From Streptomyces sp. NBC_01237 (GTDB lineage: Bacteria; Actinomycetota; Actinomycetes; Streptomycetales; Streptomycetaceae), in contig NZ_CP108508.1 of NCBI RefSeq assembly GCF_035917275.1, positions 310,001-374,000 of the forward strand: a stretch of DNA of 64,000 nt. The letters are read 5' to 3'. The position numbers and the translations under genes were made by a program. Of this stretch, positions 36,333-45,103 are shown one piece after another; within the stretch, counting starts at the first letter, position 1, and every line of letters begins with the position of its first letter. The notes under the pieces are model-generated. The model saw only the letters and a program-made list of their open reading frames with translations, did not search any database and was not told where the DNA came from.

Positions 36333-38195
36333 GTGCGGCCGAACCCACCCGCCGGGGCGGCTCTCGCCCCCGTACCCGACCGGCGCCGAACAGCTTCCCG
36401 GGAACGTGCCGGCCATCCGCCGCCGCCCTCCGGAGCCCGCCCCCTCGAACTCGCCCGGCTTCGCCCGGCCGCCCTCGTGTGCCTGCTGCTGTGCTCCACC
36501 GGCGGGGCGCTCGCCGCCCTCGCCCTCCCCGCCGCGCTCGGCCACACCGTGGACCGGCTCATCGTCGGCGGCCCCGTGCCCTGGTCCGGACTGCTGCTGT
36601 GCGCAGCGCTGACCCTCGCCGAGACCGCGTGCGATGCGGGTGCGGCGGTGGTCGGGACGAGCACCACGGCCCGGCTGACCGCGGCGCTGCGCACCCGCAC
36701 CGTGGCCCGTGTGCTGGCCGCCGAACCCCGCCGGACCCTCGATGTGCCCACCGGGGACCTCACGGCCCGGATCACCACCCAGACCGCGGACGCCGCGGCC
36801 GCGCCCACTACCGCGGCCGGGTCCGTCGCGGGAGCCCTGCTGCCGGTCGGCGCGGTCGTCGGACTCCTGCTCATCGACCCCTGGACGGCGGCCGCCCTGC
36901 TTCTCGGCGCCCCCCTGCTCATCGCGCTGCTGCGCACCTTCACCCGCCGCACCGCCGACGCGAACGCCGACTATCAGCGCGCGCAGGCGCTCATCGCCGA
37001 CCGTCTCACGGAGGCACTCGACGGCGCCGAAACCATCCGCGCGGCCCGCACCGGGGCACGGGAGTACCGGCGCGTCCTCGAACCACTCGGGGCACTCGCG
37101 GACCACGGACGCCGTACCTGGGCCGTGTACGGAAAGGCGTCCGGCCAGAGCGCCCTGCTGCTGCCCCTGCTCATGCTGCTGGTGCTGGCGGTCGGCGGGC
37201 TGCGGCTCGACGCGGGCGCGATCGGCGTCGGTGACCTGGTCGCCGCCGCCCGCTACGCCGGCCTGGTCGTCGGCATCGGCTCGCTGACGGGTGCGCTCAG
37301 CTCGCTCGCGCGCAGCCGGGCGGCCGCCGACCGCCTCGATCCCCTCCTGGCCCTGCCGCCCGTGCCGCACCGCTCACTGGGTCCGGTGGACGGCGCCCCG
37401 GGAAGGCTGGAACTGCGCGACGTGGGCGTCGGACGCGAGGGGCGCCCGCTGTTGAGCGGAGTCGGCCTCGTCGTCCCCGGCGGCTCCTCCCTGGCCGTCG
37501 TCGGCCGCTCGGGCTCGGGCAAGTCGGTGCTCGCCGCCGTGGCGGGACGGCTGATGGACCCGGACACCGGCACCGTACTGCTGGACGGCGTCCCCATGGA
37601 CGGCATGGAGCCGGGCCGCCTGCGCCATGAGGTCACCTATGCCTTCGCCCGGCCCGCCCTGCCCGGCCGCACCGTCGGGGAGACGATCGCCTTCGGGGCC
37701 CGTACCGCCTCGAACGAGGAGGTACGCTCCGCCGCGCGCGAGGCCCGCGCCGACGCCTTCGTGGCGCTGCTCCCGCAGGGGTACGCCACCCCCCTCACGG
37801 ACGCCCCGCTGTCCGGCGGGGAACGCCAACGCCTCGGTCTGGCCCGCGCCTTCGCGCATCCGGGCCGTCTCATGATCCTGGACGACGCGCTGTCCAGCCT
37901 CGACACCGTGACCGAGCATCATGTGCAACGCGCGCTCGCCGGGCGAGCCGGCAGCAGCACCCGTGTCATCGTCGCCCACCGGCTCTCCTCGGCCGCGCGG
38001 GCGGACCGGGTCGCGTGGCTGGAGGACGGCCGGGTCCGGGCGACGGGCCCGCACCACGTGCTCTGGGCCGATCCGGACTACCGGGCCTTGTTCCGTACTG
38101 ATCCTCCCGACGCCTCCGCGCTGCCGGGACCGGACGAACCTCCGTCCTCCACCACCGCCCGGCCCGACCCTGCGGACAGGGCGGCGAACCGATGA
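36333..38195 (+). CDS. ramA: ABC transporter, fused membrane-ATPase half (RamA/AmfB-like)
   Basis: 620 residues from GTG 36333, chosen for the GAAAGGGA site. N-terminal six-helix exporter domain (about 40-320), then an ATPase: Walker A VGRSGSGKSVLA, signature LSGGERQRLGLARA, Walker B LMILDDALSSLD, H-loop VIVAHRLSS. The Walker B catalytic position is Asp followed by Asp, not Glu, so this half may be the degenerate site of a heterodimer. Predicted to export the SapB peptide with the next protein. Its end overlaps the next start in ATGA. Confidence 0.9.
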   Translation: MRPNPPAGAALAPVPDRRRTASRERAGHPPPPSGARPLELARLRPAALVCLLLCSTGGALAALALPAALGHTVDRLIVGGPVPWSGLLLCAALTLAETACDAGAAVVGTSTTARLTAALRTRTVARVLAAEPRRTLDVPTGDLTARITTQTADAAAAPTTAAGSVAGALLPVGAVVGLLLIDPWTAAALLLGAPLLIALLRTFTRRTADANADYQRAQALIADRLTEALDGAETIRAARTGAREYRRVLEPLGALADHGRRTWAVYGKASGQSALLLPLLMLLVLAVGGLRLDAGAIGVGDLVAAARYAGLVVGIGSLTGALSSLARSRAAADRLDPLLALPPVPHRSLGPVDGAPGRLELRDVGVGREGRPLLSGVGLVVPGGSSLAVVGRSGSGKSVLAAVAGRLMDPDTGTVLLDGVPMDGMEPGRLRHEVTYAFARPALPGRTVGETIAFGARTASNEEVRSAAREARADAFVALLPQGYATPLTDAPLSGGERQRLGLARAFAHPGRLMILDDALSSLDTVTEHHVQRALAGRAGSSTRVIVAHRLSSAARADRVAWLEDGRVRATGPHHVLWADPDYRALFRTDPPDASALPGPDEPPSSTTARPDPADRAANR

Positions 38196-40039
38196 CGGCG
38201 TCCGGGCAGGCAACTGCCGCGAGTCGGGCGGGCCACGGGGCCCTGACCAGGGTGGCGGGAGACGCGCGGCCCTTCCTGAGGGCCCGCACCGGCGTCCTGC
38301 TCAGGCTGTCCGGCTGGTCCCTGCTGGAGTTCGTCCAGACCTTCCTCAGCGGGTTCGGTGTCGCCAAGGCGCTCGACCAGGGATTCCTCGCCGGGCACCC
38401 CGCGACAGGACTGCTCTGGCTGGGCGTCGCGGGCGCGGCCACGCTGCCGGCCCAGTTCGCCACCCGCCAGGTGTTCGGACGCCTCGCGGATCTGGTGGAG
38501 CCGCTGCGTGACGGCCTCGTGCGGCGCGCGGTGTCCCGGGCACTGTCCGGCGCGCTCGCGCAGCCCTTCGGTGTCACCACCCGTTCGCTCTCCCAGGTCA
38601 CCCACCAGAGCGAGATCGCCCGGGACGGCTGGGCGGGACTCGTCCTGACCCTGCGGTCCTTCGTGTTCACGGCGGCGGGGGCGGTGCTCGGCCTGCTGGC
38701 GCTGGAGCCCGGACTCCTGCTCCTCGTACTGCCCCCGTTGCTGCTCGGTGGCGCCCTGTTCGCCGCGACCCTGCGGCCGATGGCGGCCCGCCAGCGCGAC
38801 TACCTCGCCGCGGACGAGGCGTACGCCGCGCACACGGGGGAACTGTCCGCCGCGCTGCGCGACATCGCCGCTGCGGGAGGGGGCGAGCGAATGGTGGCGG
38901 AGTCCCGGTCACTGGCCGAGGCGCAGGCCCGTGCGGCCCGGTCACTGGCCCGCTGGTCCGGGGTCCGGGTGCTGGCGCTCGCCCTGTGCGGCCGCTTCCC
39001 GCCGCTCCTGCTGCTGCTCGGCTCCCCCTGGCTGCTGCGCGACGGGCTCACGCCCGGCGCGCTGGTCGGCGCGCTGACCTATCTCACCCAGGCCCTGGCA
39101 CCGGCGGTCCAAGCGCTCATGACGATGCTCGCCACCGTCGGCGGCCGGCTCGTCGTGGTGCTGGACCGATTCACGGACGCACCCCCGCCACCGGAACCGG
39201 ACCATGAAGCCGCACGCCCCGCACCGGTGAACTCCGGGGCTCAGTGCCCCCGACCCGCAGACCGCGCCCGCCCGGACACCACGGGCCGCGCCGGCCCGGA
39301 CCGGCACGCGGGGCCGCGTCCCCCGGTCGCCGAGCTGCGCGAGGTCACCTTCGCCTACGGGCCCGCCGCCCAACCGGTCCTGGACCAACTCTCGTTGCGT
39401 ATCGGCCGTGGAGAGCACCTGGCGGTGATCGGGCCGAGCGGCAGCGGCAAGTCGACGCTCGCCGCCGTACTCGCCGGCGTGGAACCTCCCACCCGCGGCG
39501 CGGTCCGGTGGCACGGGCGCCCGGCGCACCGGGGCGACGCCTCCTCCGTACGCGTCCTGCTGCCCCAGCGGGCCTACGTGTTCACCGGATCGCTGCGGGA
39601 GAACCTGTGCTACCTCCGCCCCGACGCGCGCGCGTGCGAGATCGCGGCCATGATCGACGCGCTGGGCCTGGATCCACTGGTCTCCCGGCTCGGTTCCCTG
39701 GACGCGGCGGTGGCACCCGCCCTGCTGTCCCAGGGGGAACGCCAGCTGATCGCCCTGGGCAGGGCCTATCTGACCGACGTCCCCCTCCTCATCCTGGACG
39801 AAGCCACCAGTCGGCTCGACCCGTCCGCCGAGACCCGGGCCGAACTCGCCTTCGCCGCCCGGCCCGGTGCGCTCGTGGTCGTCGCCCACCGTCTCAGCTC
39901 CGCCCACCGGGCCGGTCGGATCCTGGTGATGGACGGCGCCCGCATCCAGTGCGGGACCCCCACCGACCTGCTGCGCGATTCGGCGCTGTACCGGGACCTC
40001 AACGGGCTATGGACGCCGGAGCAACCGGAGCGACCGTGA
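38192..40039 (+). CDS. ramB: ABC transporter, second half (RamB/AmfA-like)
   Basis: 615 residues; ATG 38192 overlaps the previous stop. Exporter transmembrane domain (about 25-320), then a long Pro/Arg-rich linker and ATPase with Walker A IGPSGSGKSTLA, signature LSQGERQLIALGRA and Walker B LLILDEATSRLD with the catalytic Glu intact. Together with the preceding half it should form the heterodimeric SapB exporter. Its stop lies only 12 bp from the stop of the convergent regulator. Confidence 0.9.
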   Translation: MTASGQATAASRAGHGALTRVAGDARPFLRARTGVLLRLSGWSLLEFVQTFLSGFGVAKALDQGFLAGHPATGLLWLGVAGAATLPAQFATRQVFGRLADLVEPLRDGLVRRAVSRALSGALAQPFGVTTRSLSQVTHQSEIARDGWAGLVLTLRSFVFTAAGAVLGLLALEPGLLLLVLPPLLLGGALFAATLRPMAARQRDYLAADEAYAAHTGELSAALRDIAAAGGGERMVAESRSLAEAQARAARSLARWSGVRVLALALCGRFPPLLLLLGSPWLLRDGLTPGALVGALTYLTQALAPAVQALMTMLATVGGRLVVVLDRFTDAPPPPEPDHEAARPAPVNSGAQCPRPADRARPDTTGRAGPDRHAGPRPPVAELREVTFAYGPAAQPVLDQLSLRIGRGEHLAVIGPSGSGKSTLAAVLAGVEPPTRGAVRWHGRPAHRGDASSVRVLLPQRAYVFTGSLRENLCYLRPDARACEIAAMIDALGLDPLVSRLGSLDAAVAPALLSQGERQLIALGRAYLTDVPLLILDEATSRLDPSAETRAELAFAARPGALVVVAHRLSSAHRAGRILVMDGARIQCGTPTDLLRDSALYRDLNGLWTPEQPERP

Positions 40040-40051
40040 CATGCGGGGGGC

Positions 40052-40657
40052 TCAGATCCAGCCGGCCGATTTCGCGAGCCTGATGGCATCCTGCCGATTG
40101 CGCGCCCCCGACTTCCGGATGGCGGCCGCCAGGTAATTGCGTACCGTCCCCGCTGTCAGATTCAGCCGGGCCGCTATGCCGGCCACGCTTTCGCCGCTCT
40201 CGGCCAGCGCGAGCACGCTCACCTCGCGAGGCGATAACGGCATGTCGGCCACCTGCAACAGCCCGAATGCCAGTGACTCGTCGATATGACGTCCACCGTC
40301 CGCGAGTTTGTGCATCACCTCGGCCAGATCGTCCACCGGGCGGAACTTGTCGATGTAGCCACGGGCGCCCGCCTCGTAGGCCCGCCGCAGCCCGCGCGGA
40401 CGGTCACCGCGGGTCAGCACCGCCAAAGGACAGGGTCGGCCGTCCGGCCCGGTCAGTGGCTCCACCTCCTGGAGCACATCCATGGCGTCCGGACAGTCGA
40501 GATCGGTCAGGAATACGTCCGGGCATCTCCCGGTCAGCGCCGCGCGTATCGCTCCCCGCTCAGCGGTCCGTACCTCGATTCCCTCAGCCGCACGGAGCAG
40601 GGAGGCCAGCGAAGCACGCCACAGCGGCACTGCGTGAACCAGCAGAACGTTTGTCAT
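40052..40657 (-). CDS. ramR: LuxR/NarL-type response regulator of the ram operon (RamR/AmfR)
   Basis: 201 residues from ATG 40657 (GAGGGCAG upstream). Receiver-like domain: LLVHAVPLWRASLASLL, phospho-site region DVFLTDLDCPD and a Lys in ARGYIDKFRPVDD. One of the paired acidic residues at the start is replaced by His (VHAVPL), so phosphorylation may be non-standard. C-terminal LuxR HTH: PLSPREVSVLALAESGESVAGIAARLNLTAGTVRNYL. Position and convergence with the transporter genes match ramR/amfR, the activator of the SapB operon in other streptomycetes. No sensor kinase is adjacent. Confidence 0.9.
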   Translation of the reverse strand: MTNVLLVHAVPLWRASLASLLRAAEGIEVRTAERGAIRAALTGRCPDVFLTDLDCPDAMDVLQEVEPLTGPDGRPCPLAVLTRGDRPRGLRRAYEAGARGYIDKFRPVDDLAEVMHKLADGGRHIDESLAFGLLQVADMPLSPREVSVLALAESGESVAGIAARLNLTAGTVRNYLAAAIRKSGARNRQDAIRLAKSAGWI

Positions 40658-41068
40658 CAAACTGCCCTCAGCATTTCTCTCCCGACATGCGCATCGCAGA
40701 GTGCGATAGCACAGGTGCACCGGGTGACGAGTCTCCAGTGGAACGCATGGTCATTCACGTACGCCGAGGAATGGGCGGAATACCGCGTCGACCTGGACGC
40801 GGAAGGGGGCGTGCGGTAGTACACCGGGAGCGCACATGGCCAAGGCGCCGTGAGCCGAACGCCTTCGAAAGCGCCCGCGCACGCCCCCGTTCAGTTCGCA
40901 CTCCCCCGGTCGGTTCACGCGCCCCAGACCTGTTCACGAGCTCCCCGCCACCTTGCCCACCCCGCTCCCTGCAAGCGCGCCGAGGACGCGCCGGATTGAT
41001 CTATCCGGACACCAACTCTCTATATATTCCGCCTACTTCACGTAACCAGCCGGGGCGACGGTTCGGGC
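40658..41068. other. Intergenic region upstream of ramR
   Basis: No gene is supportable here. It must contain the ramR promoter on its left side. Near 41025 the AT-rich stretch TCTCTATATATTCC stands out in otherwise GC-rich DNA and may be a promoter for the decayed genes to the right. Confidence 0.4.
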
Positions 41069-42218
41069 ATGACGTTCGATCAGGAGTGGGCCGGCCTCGT
41101 GTCCGAGGCGAAGGAACGGCAATCGGCCGGGATGCGGCTCAATACCGGGAGACACCTCCCGGCACCCCGGGGGCCGGTTCGCCCTACGGCCTGGTGGTCA
41201 CCCAGGACGACCTGGGCGCGGTCGGCAACCAGGCCTTCTTGCTCCATGCCGAACTGCGGAAGAAGGCCGGCATCGCCCGGCGCGGGCAGTGACGCCGGCG
41301 GAACCGGCTCGACCGCGCAGGCGGCGAAGGAGCTGTCGGCGCACAACATGACCATGGGGGGCGAGTTGTCCACGACGCTCTCGGTCTGGGACTCGCAGGT
41401 CAAGACCGTCCTGCAGATGTGCGCCCATATCTCCACCCACCTGAACTACTCCAAGAAGCCCCACGCGAAGGACGACGAACTGATCGAGGCCTCCATGCTC
41501 GGCACGGCCGTCGGCGGCTGGAAGTCCATGGCCGACGAACCAAGGGCTGCGCACCGAGGTCTACGACAGCTTGGTGCCGATGTCCGATTCGGCCAAGTGG
41601 GAAGGCGTCAACGCCACGGTCTCCAAGGATTTCGTACGGGCACCGCGAAGGGGTTCCTCGATCTGCCCGAGGCGACCCGATGAACGCCGGCCACGCCACG
41701 TACACCTCGCTCGACGAGGACCAACTGCCGCGCGCCATGAACCTGGCGTCGCTGGGCGGGAAGGCCACCGACCCGCAGCGAGGCGGGCCGCGGCGCCTTT
41801 GGGAGTCGCTGAGCCCGGCCCCGCGGGGCGAGCTGTGGATGGCGCGCAGGGACGATCTGCTGGCGGCGGGGTCTGCGCGATCCCACGGTGAAGCGAGCCG
41901 CGCCGGATGCCGGATGCCGGATGCCGGATCGGGGCCGTACGACGTCAAGTCTCCGGGCCTGAAGGACCGGTGGGCGAGGGAGAAGATGAAGTCGCTTTCG
42001 CCCTGCCCACCAAGGACGTCGATGCTTGTCTGTTGCCGTTGAGGCCGGAGGGAACCGAGATGGTCCCGAACCGGCACCCCGAGGAGAAGGGGTACGAAGC
42101 GGCAGTCGGCTTCTCGCATCTGGGTCTGGTGGAGCCGGAGATGCTCGTCAAAGGGCTGCGAGAAGGCGGATTCTGCCCGGGTGACGTTGAATCGCCCTAC
42201 GGCAAGGATGTGCAGTAA
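41069..42218 (+). pseudogene. Cluster of decayed genes resembling WXG100/ESX-associated loci
   Basis: ATG 41069 starts FDQEWAGLVSEAKERQSAG, then the sense moves to another frame (YGLVVTQDDLGAVGNQAFLLHAELRKKA) and to a third (KELSAHNMTMGGELSTTLSVWDSQVKTVLQMCAHISTHLNYSKKPHAKDDE). The order recalls helical Streptomyces proteins associated with WXG100 secretion loci. A second relic follows (TEVYDSLVPMSDSAKWEGVNATVSKDF, about 41550-41640) and a third (PGLKDRWAREKMKSL to about 42218). Several frameshifts make each non-functional. Exact families uncertain. Confidence 0.5.
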
Positions 42219-42507
42219 TGTGTCGACTTTTTCGCGCACGCATGCGAGCCGGGTCGTACGCGGGTGTACATCGGGTCGACGATCGAGTCAGGTGTGACGC
42301 CTCGTCCGGCGGTGCCGGCAACGTAGGAGACGACACAAGCGGCGGCCGGACCGCGTCCTGTCGGTTCTCCGGCAAGCCGCTCGCGGCGCGTCGCTGCGAC
42401 CTCACCCGAACGTTTCCTTCCCGGAACCTTCCACCACGCGGTCCAGTCGGGACCAGTCAGCAAGACTTCAGCTTGTCGTTCACGTTCATTTCCTCAAAGG
42501 TGTGGGG

Positions 42508-42924
42508 ATGGAGCAGACGGTCTTCGAGTCCATCGGGTACTCCGCTGAGTGCCAGGACTGCGGTGAGGAGTTGGAGTGCTGGGGTGTCCAGGCCCTGGTG
42601 GACGGATTCTTGCGCTGGGACACGGAGTCCATGTGCTCGGCCTGCGGGTTCGCGGTGGCCGCATGTGGTGGTGACCTGCCTGCCGAACTGCGGGGCCGGC
42701 TGCTCTCCGAGCGTGGGCCGGCGCGGCTCGGTGTCGATCCATCGGCCAGGAATGCCGCGATCATGCGCGTTCTGCGTGCGGCACTGGGCCTTGGTCTGGC
42801 TGACGTCAGGTCCGTGCTGAATGAGGTCCTGGAGGGAGCCCACTCCGGCACGATGCCCGAGATGGAGTTCCTGGCTCGCAGGCTGCGGGCGTCTGGCATC
42901 GACGCCGTTGCCGCTCGGCCGTAG
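42508..42924 (+). CDS. Small zinc-ribbon protein with L7/L12-like C-terminal segment
   Basis: 138 residues from ATG 42508 (AAAGGTGTGGGG upstream). Two CxxC pairs, CQDC (near residue 15) and CSAC (near 45), should bind one zinc. The C-terminal part, AAIMRVLRAALGLGLADVRSVLNEVLEGAHSGT, has the rhythm of the ribosomal L7/L12 C-terminal domain (VIKxVRxxTGLGLxEAKxxV), a fold seen in several small bacterial proteins. Function unknown. The 339 bp after it contain only the ECF42-type promoter. Confidence 0.6.
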   Translation: MEQTVFESIGYSAECQDCGEELECWGVQALVDGFLRWDTESMCSACGFAVAACGGDLPAELRGRLLSERGPARLGVDPSARNAAIMRVLRAALGLGLADVRSVLNEVLEGAHSGTMPEMEFLARRLRASGIDAVAARP

Positions 42925-43184
42925 GACGCCGACCAGCCGAGTCCGGCGGGCTGATCAACTCGTCGGTCCGGGTTCACCAGGGCGCGCCCGTGCCACACGT
43001 ACAGTGGCGCACGCGAAGTCGCCTGTTCGGCTGTTCGATCTCTGCCGGCCCTGGAGGGCCTCGCTCCGTCCCGCCCTCGCGCCACAGGGCAGACCCGGAC
43101 ACCGCGAGGCGGGGTAGTAGACCAGCACACCGCGAGACGGCTCACGCGTACTCATCCACGAGAGCCAGAAAAAGCGGGCGGCGA

Positions 43185-43211
43185 TGTCGAGAACCTGTGG
43201 ACGGCTCCGTC
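43185..43211 (+). promoter_or_regulatory. Predicted ECF42-type promoter
   Basis: TGTCGA (43185-43190), 17-base spacer, CGTC (43208-43211), 52 bases before the DGPF gene. As I recall, ECF42 sigma factors recognise TGTCGA at -35 and a CG(A/T)C-like -10. This would make the DGPF-sigma pair autoregulated. Confidence 0.6.
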
Positions 43212-43263
43212 CCTGTAGTGAACGCGGCCACCATGGGCCGCACCAGTACCGAGGAGAACCACG

Positions 43264-43671
43264 ATGGCCAAGTACCTGCTGCTGAAGCACTACCGCGGTG
43301 CCCCGGCTGCGGTCAACGACGTACCGATGGACCAGTGGACGCCGGAGGAGATCTCCGCGCATGTGCAGTACATGAACGACTTCGCGGCCCGGCTGGAGCA
43401 GAAGGGCGAGTTCGTCGACGGTCAGGCACTCGCGCCCGAGGGTGCGTGGGTCCGCTACGACGGTGAGGGGCGCCCACCGGTCACCGATGGACCGTTCGCG
43501 GAGACGAAGGACCTCATCGCCGGCTGGATGATCATCGACGTCGACAGCTACGAGCGCGCCGTCGAGCTGGCCGGGGAGCTGTCGGCCGCCCCCGGGGCAG
43601 GTGGCAAGCCGATCCACGAATGGCTTGAGGTGCGCCCGTTCCTGACCGCGCCGCCCACCGTCACGGAGTGA
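43264..43671 (+). CDS. YCII-related DGPF-domain protein
   Basis: 135 residues. It begins MAKYLLLKHYRG and carries the name-giving DGPFAETKDLIAGWMIIDVDSYERAVELA. The fold is ferredoxin-like, related to muconolactone isomerase-like YCII, with no proven reaction. The stop overlaps the sigma factor start in GTGA. DGPF proteins are the regular genomic partners and targets of ECF42 sigma factors, as here. Confidence 0.92.
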   Translation: MAKYLLLKHYRGAPAAVNDVPMDQWTPEEISAHVQYMNDFAARLEQKGEFVDGQALAPEGAWVRYDGEGRPPVTDGPFAETKDLIAGWMIIDVDSYERAVELAGELSAAPGAGGKPIHEWLEVRPFLTAPPTVTE

Positions 43672-44825
43672 CCGCGCGGATGAACGAGGCCCTGCTGAGG
43701 AGCCTCACGCCGAGCGTGCTCGGGATCCTCGTACGCCGCGGAGCGGACTTCGCGGCGGCCGAGGACGCCGTGCAGGACGCTCTTGTCGAGGCGCTCCGGG
43801 TCTGGACCTCCGACCCGCCGCGGGACGCCAAGGGCTGGCTGGTCACCGTGGCCTGGCGCAAGTTCCTCGACGCGACGCGGGCCGACGCCGCCCGCCGTCG
43901 GCGTGAGGACCGCGTCGGGGAGGAGCCGGAGCCCGGATCGGCGCCCGCGGTGGACGACACGCTCCAGCTCTACTTCCTGTGCGCCCACCCGTCACTGACA
44001 CCGGCATCGGCGGTCGCGCTCACGCTGCGCGCCGTCGGTGGGCTGACCACCCGCCAGATCGCCGAGGCCTACCTGGTGCCCGAGGCGACCATGGCGCAGC
44101 GCATCAGCCGGGCCAAACGCACCGTCTCCGGCGTGCGCTTCGACCGGCCCGGCGATGTCGCCACCGTGCTGCGTGTCCTCTACTTGGTCTTCAACGAGGG
44201 CTACTCCGGCGACGTCGACCTCGCCGCCGAGGCCATCCGGCTCACCCGGCAGCTCGCGGCCGCGATCGACCACCCGGAGGTGGCGGGACTGCTCGCCCTC
44301 ATGCTGCTCCACCACGCCCGGCGTGCGGCCCGGACCGCGTCCGACGGCAGCCTGGTGGCGCTCGCCGATCAGGACCGCGGCCGGTGGGACACCGTGTTGA
44401 TCGCCGAGGGCGTCGGGATTCTGCAGGCGGCCCTCGCCCGCGACCGGCTGGGCGGGTTCCAGGCCCAGGCCGCCATCGCGGCACTCCACGCGGACGCGCC
44501 CACCGCCGAGGAGACCGACTGGGTGCAGATCGTCGAGTGGTACGACGAGCTCGCGCACCTGACCGACAGTCCGATCGTCCGGCTCAACCGCGCGGTCGCC
44601 GTCGGGGAGGCCGACGGACCGCGCGCCGGTCTGGCGGCGCTCGCGGCGCTGGAGCCCTCACTGCCCCGCCACGCCGCGGTGGCTGCGTACCTCCACGAGC
44701 GCGACGGCGACCTGGCGACGGCGGCACGGCTGTACTCCGAGGCGGCCCACAAGGCACCCAACCTCGCCGAGCGCGACCACCTGACGCGCCAGGCCGCCCG
44801 GATCAACGCCCGCCGGTGCCGCTGA
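43668..44825 (+). CDS. ECF42-type RNA polymerase sigma factor with C-terminal TPR-like extension
   Basis: 385 residues from GTG 43668. Sigma region 2 (about 20-90) includes AAEDAVQDALVEALRVW and PRDAKGWLVTVAWRKFLDATR; region 4 (about 120-170) includes GGLTTRQIAEAYLVPEATMAQRISRAK. The long C-terminus (about 180-385; VFNEGYSGDVDLAAEAIRLTR, LNRAVAVGEADGPRAGLAAL) is the DUF6596/TPR-like domain characteristic of ECF42, which replaces an anti-sigma factor as control element. Coupled to its DGPF partner. The activating signal is unknown. Confidence 0.92.
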   Translation: MTARMNEALLRSLTPSVLGILVRRGADFAAAEDAVQDALVEALRVWTSDPPRDAKGWLVTVAWRKFLDATRADAARRRREDRVGEEPEPGSAPAVDDTLQLYFLCAHPSLTPASAVALTLRAVGGLTTRQIAEAYLVPEATMAQRISRAKRTVSGVRFDRPGDVATVLRVLYLVFNEGYSGDVDLAAEAIRLTRQLAAAIDHPEVAGLLALMLLHHARRAARTASDGSLVALADQDRGRWDTVLIAEGVGILQAALARDRLGGFQAQAAIAALHADAPTAEETDWVQIVEWYDELAHLTDSPIVRLNRAVAVGEADGPRAGLAALAALEPSLPRHAAVAAYLHERDGDLATAARLYSEAAHKAPNLAERDHLTRQAARINARRCR

Positions 44826-45103
44826 CGGGGCGCGTTCCGGATCCGTCAGCGGCACTTGGCGCGGCCCCGTGGCCGGGAGCGGTCGCCTCCCCGAGGCATG
44901 GATACGGCCAGGACTGACATCCCAACTTACTTTCTTTGCTGAGCAGTTGCTCCGGCTCCGGAGCGACGTCGACCCATGGGCACAAAGCACCAGTTCAGAC
45001 TTGGACATGGGGTGCAAATATGTGCTTATATCGCCGACGTAAAGAAGCTTTGCTAACCGCAATGATCTGTGCGGCCGGCGAGCTCAGCAAGGGGAGTGCA
45101 TAA

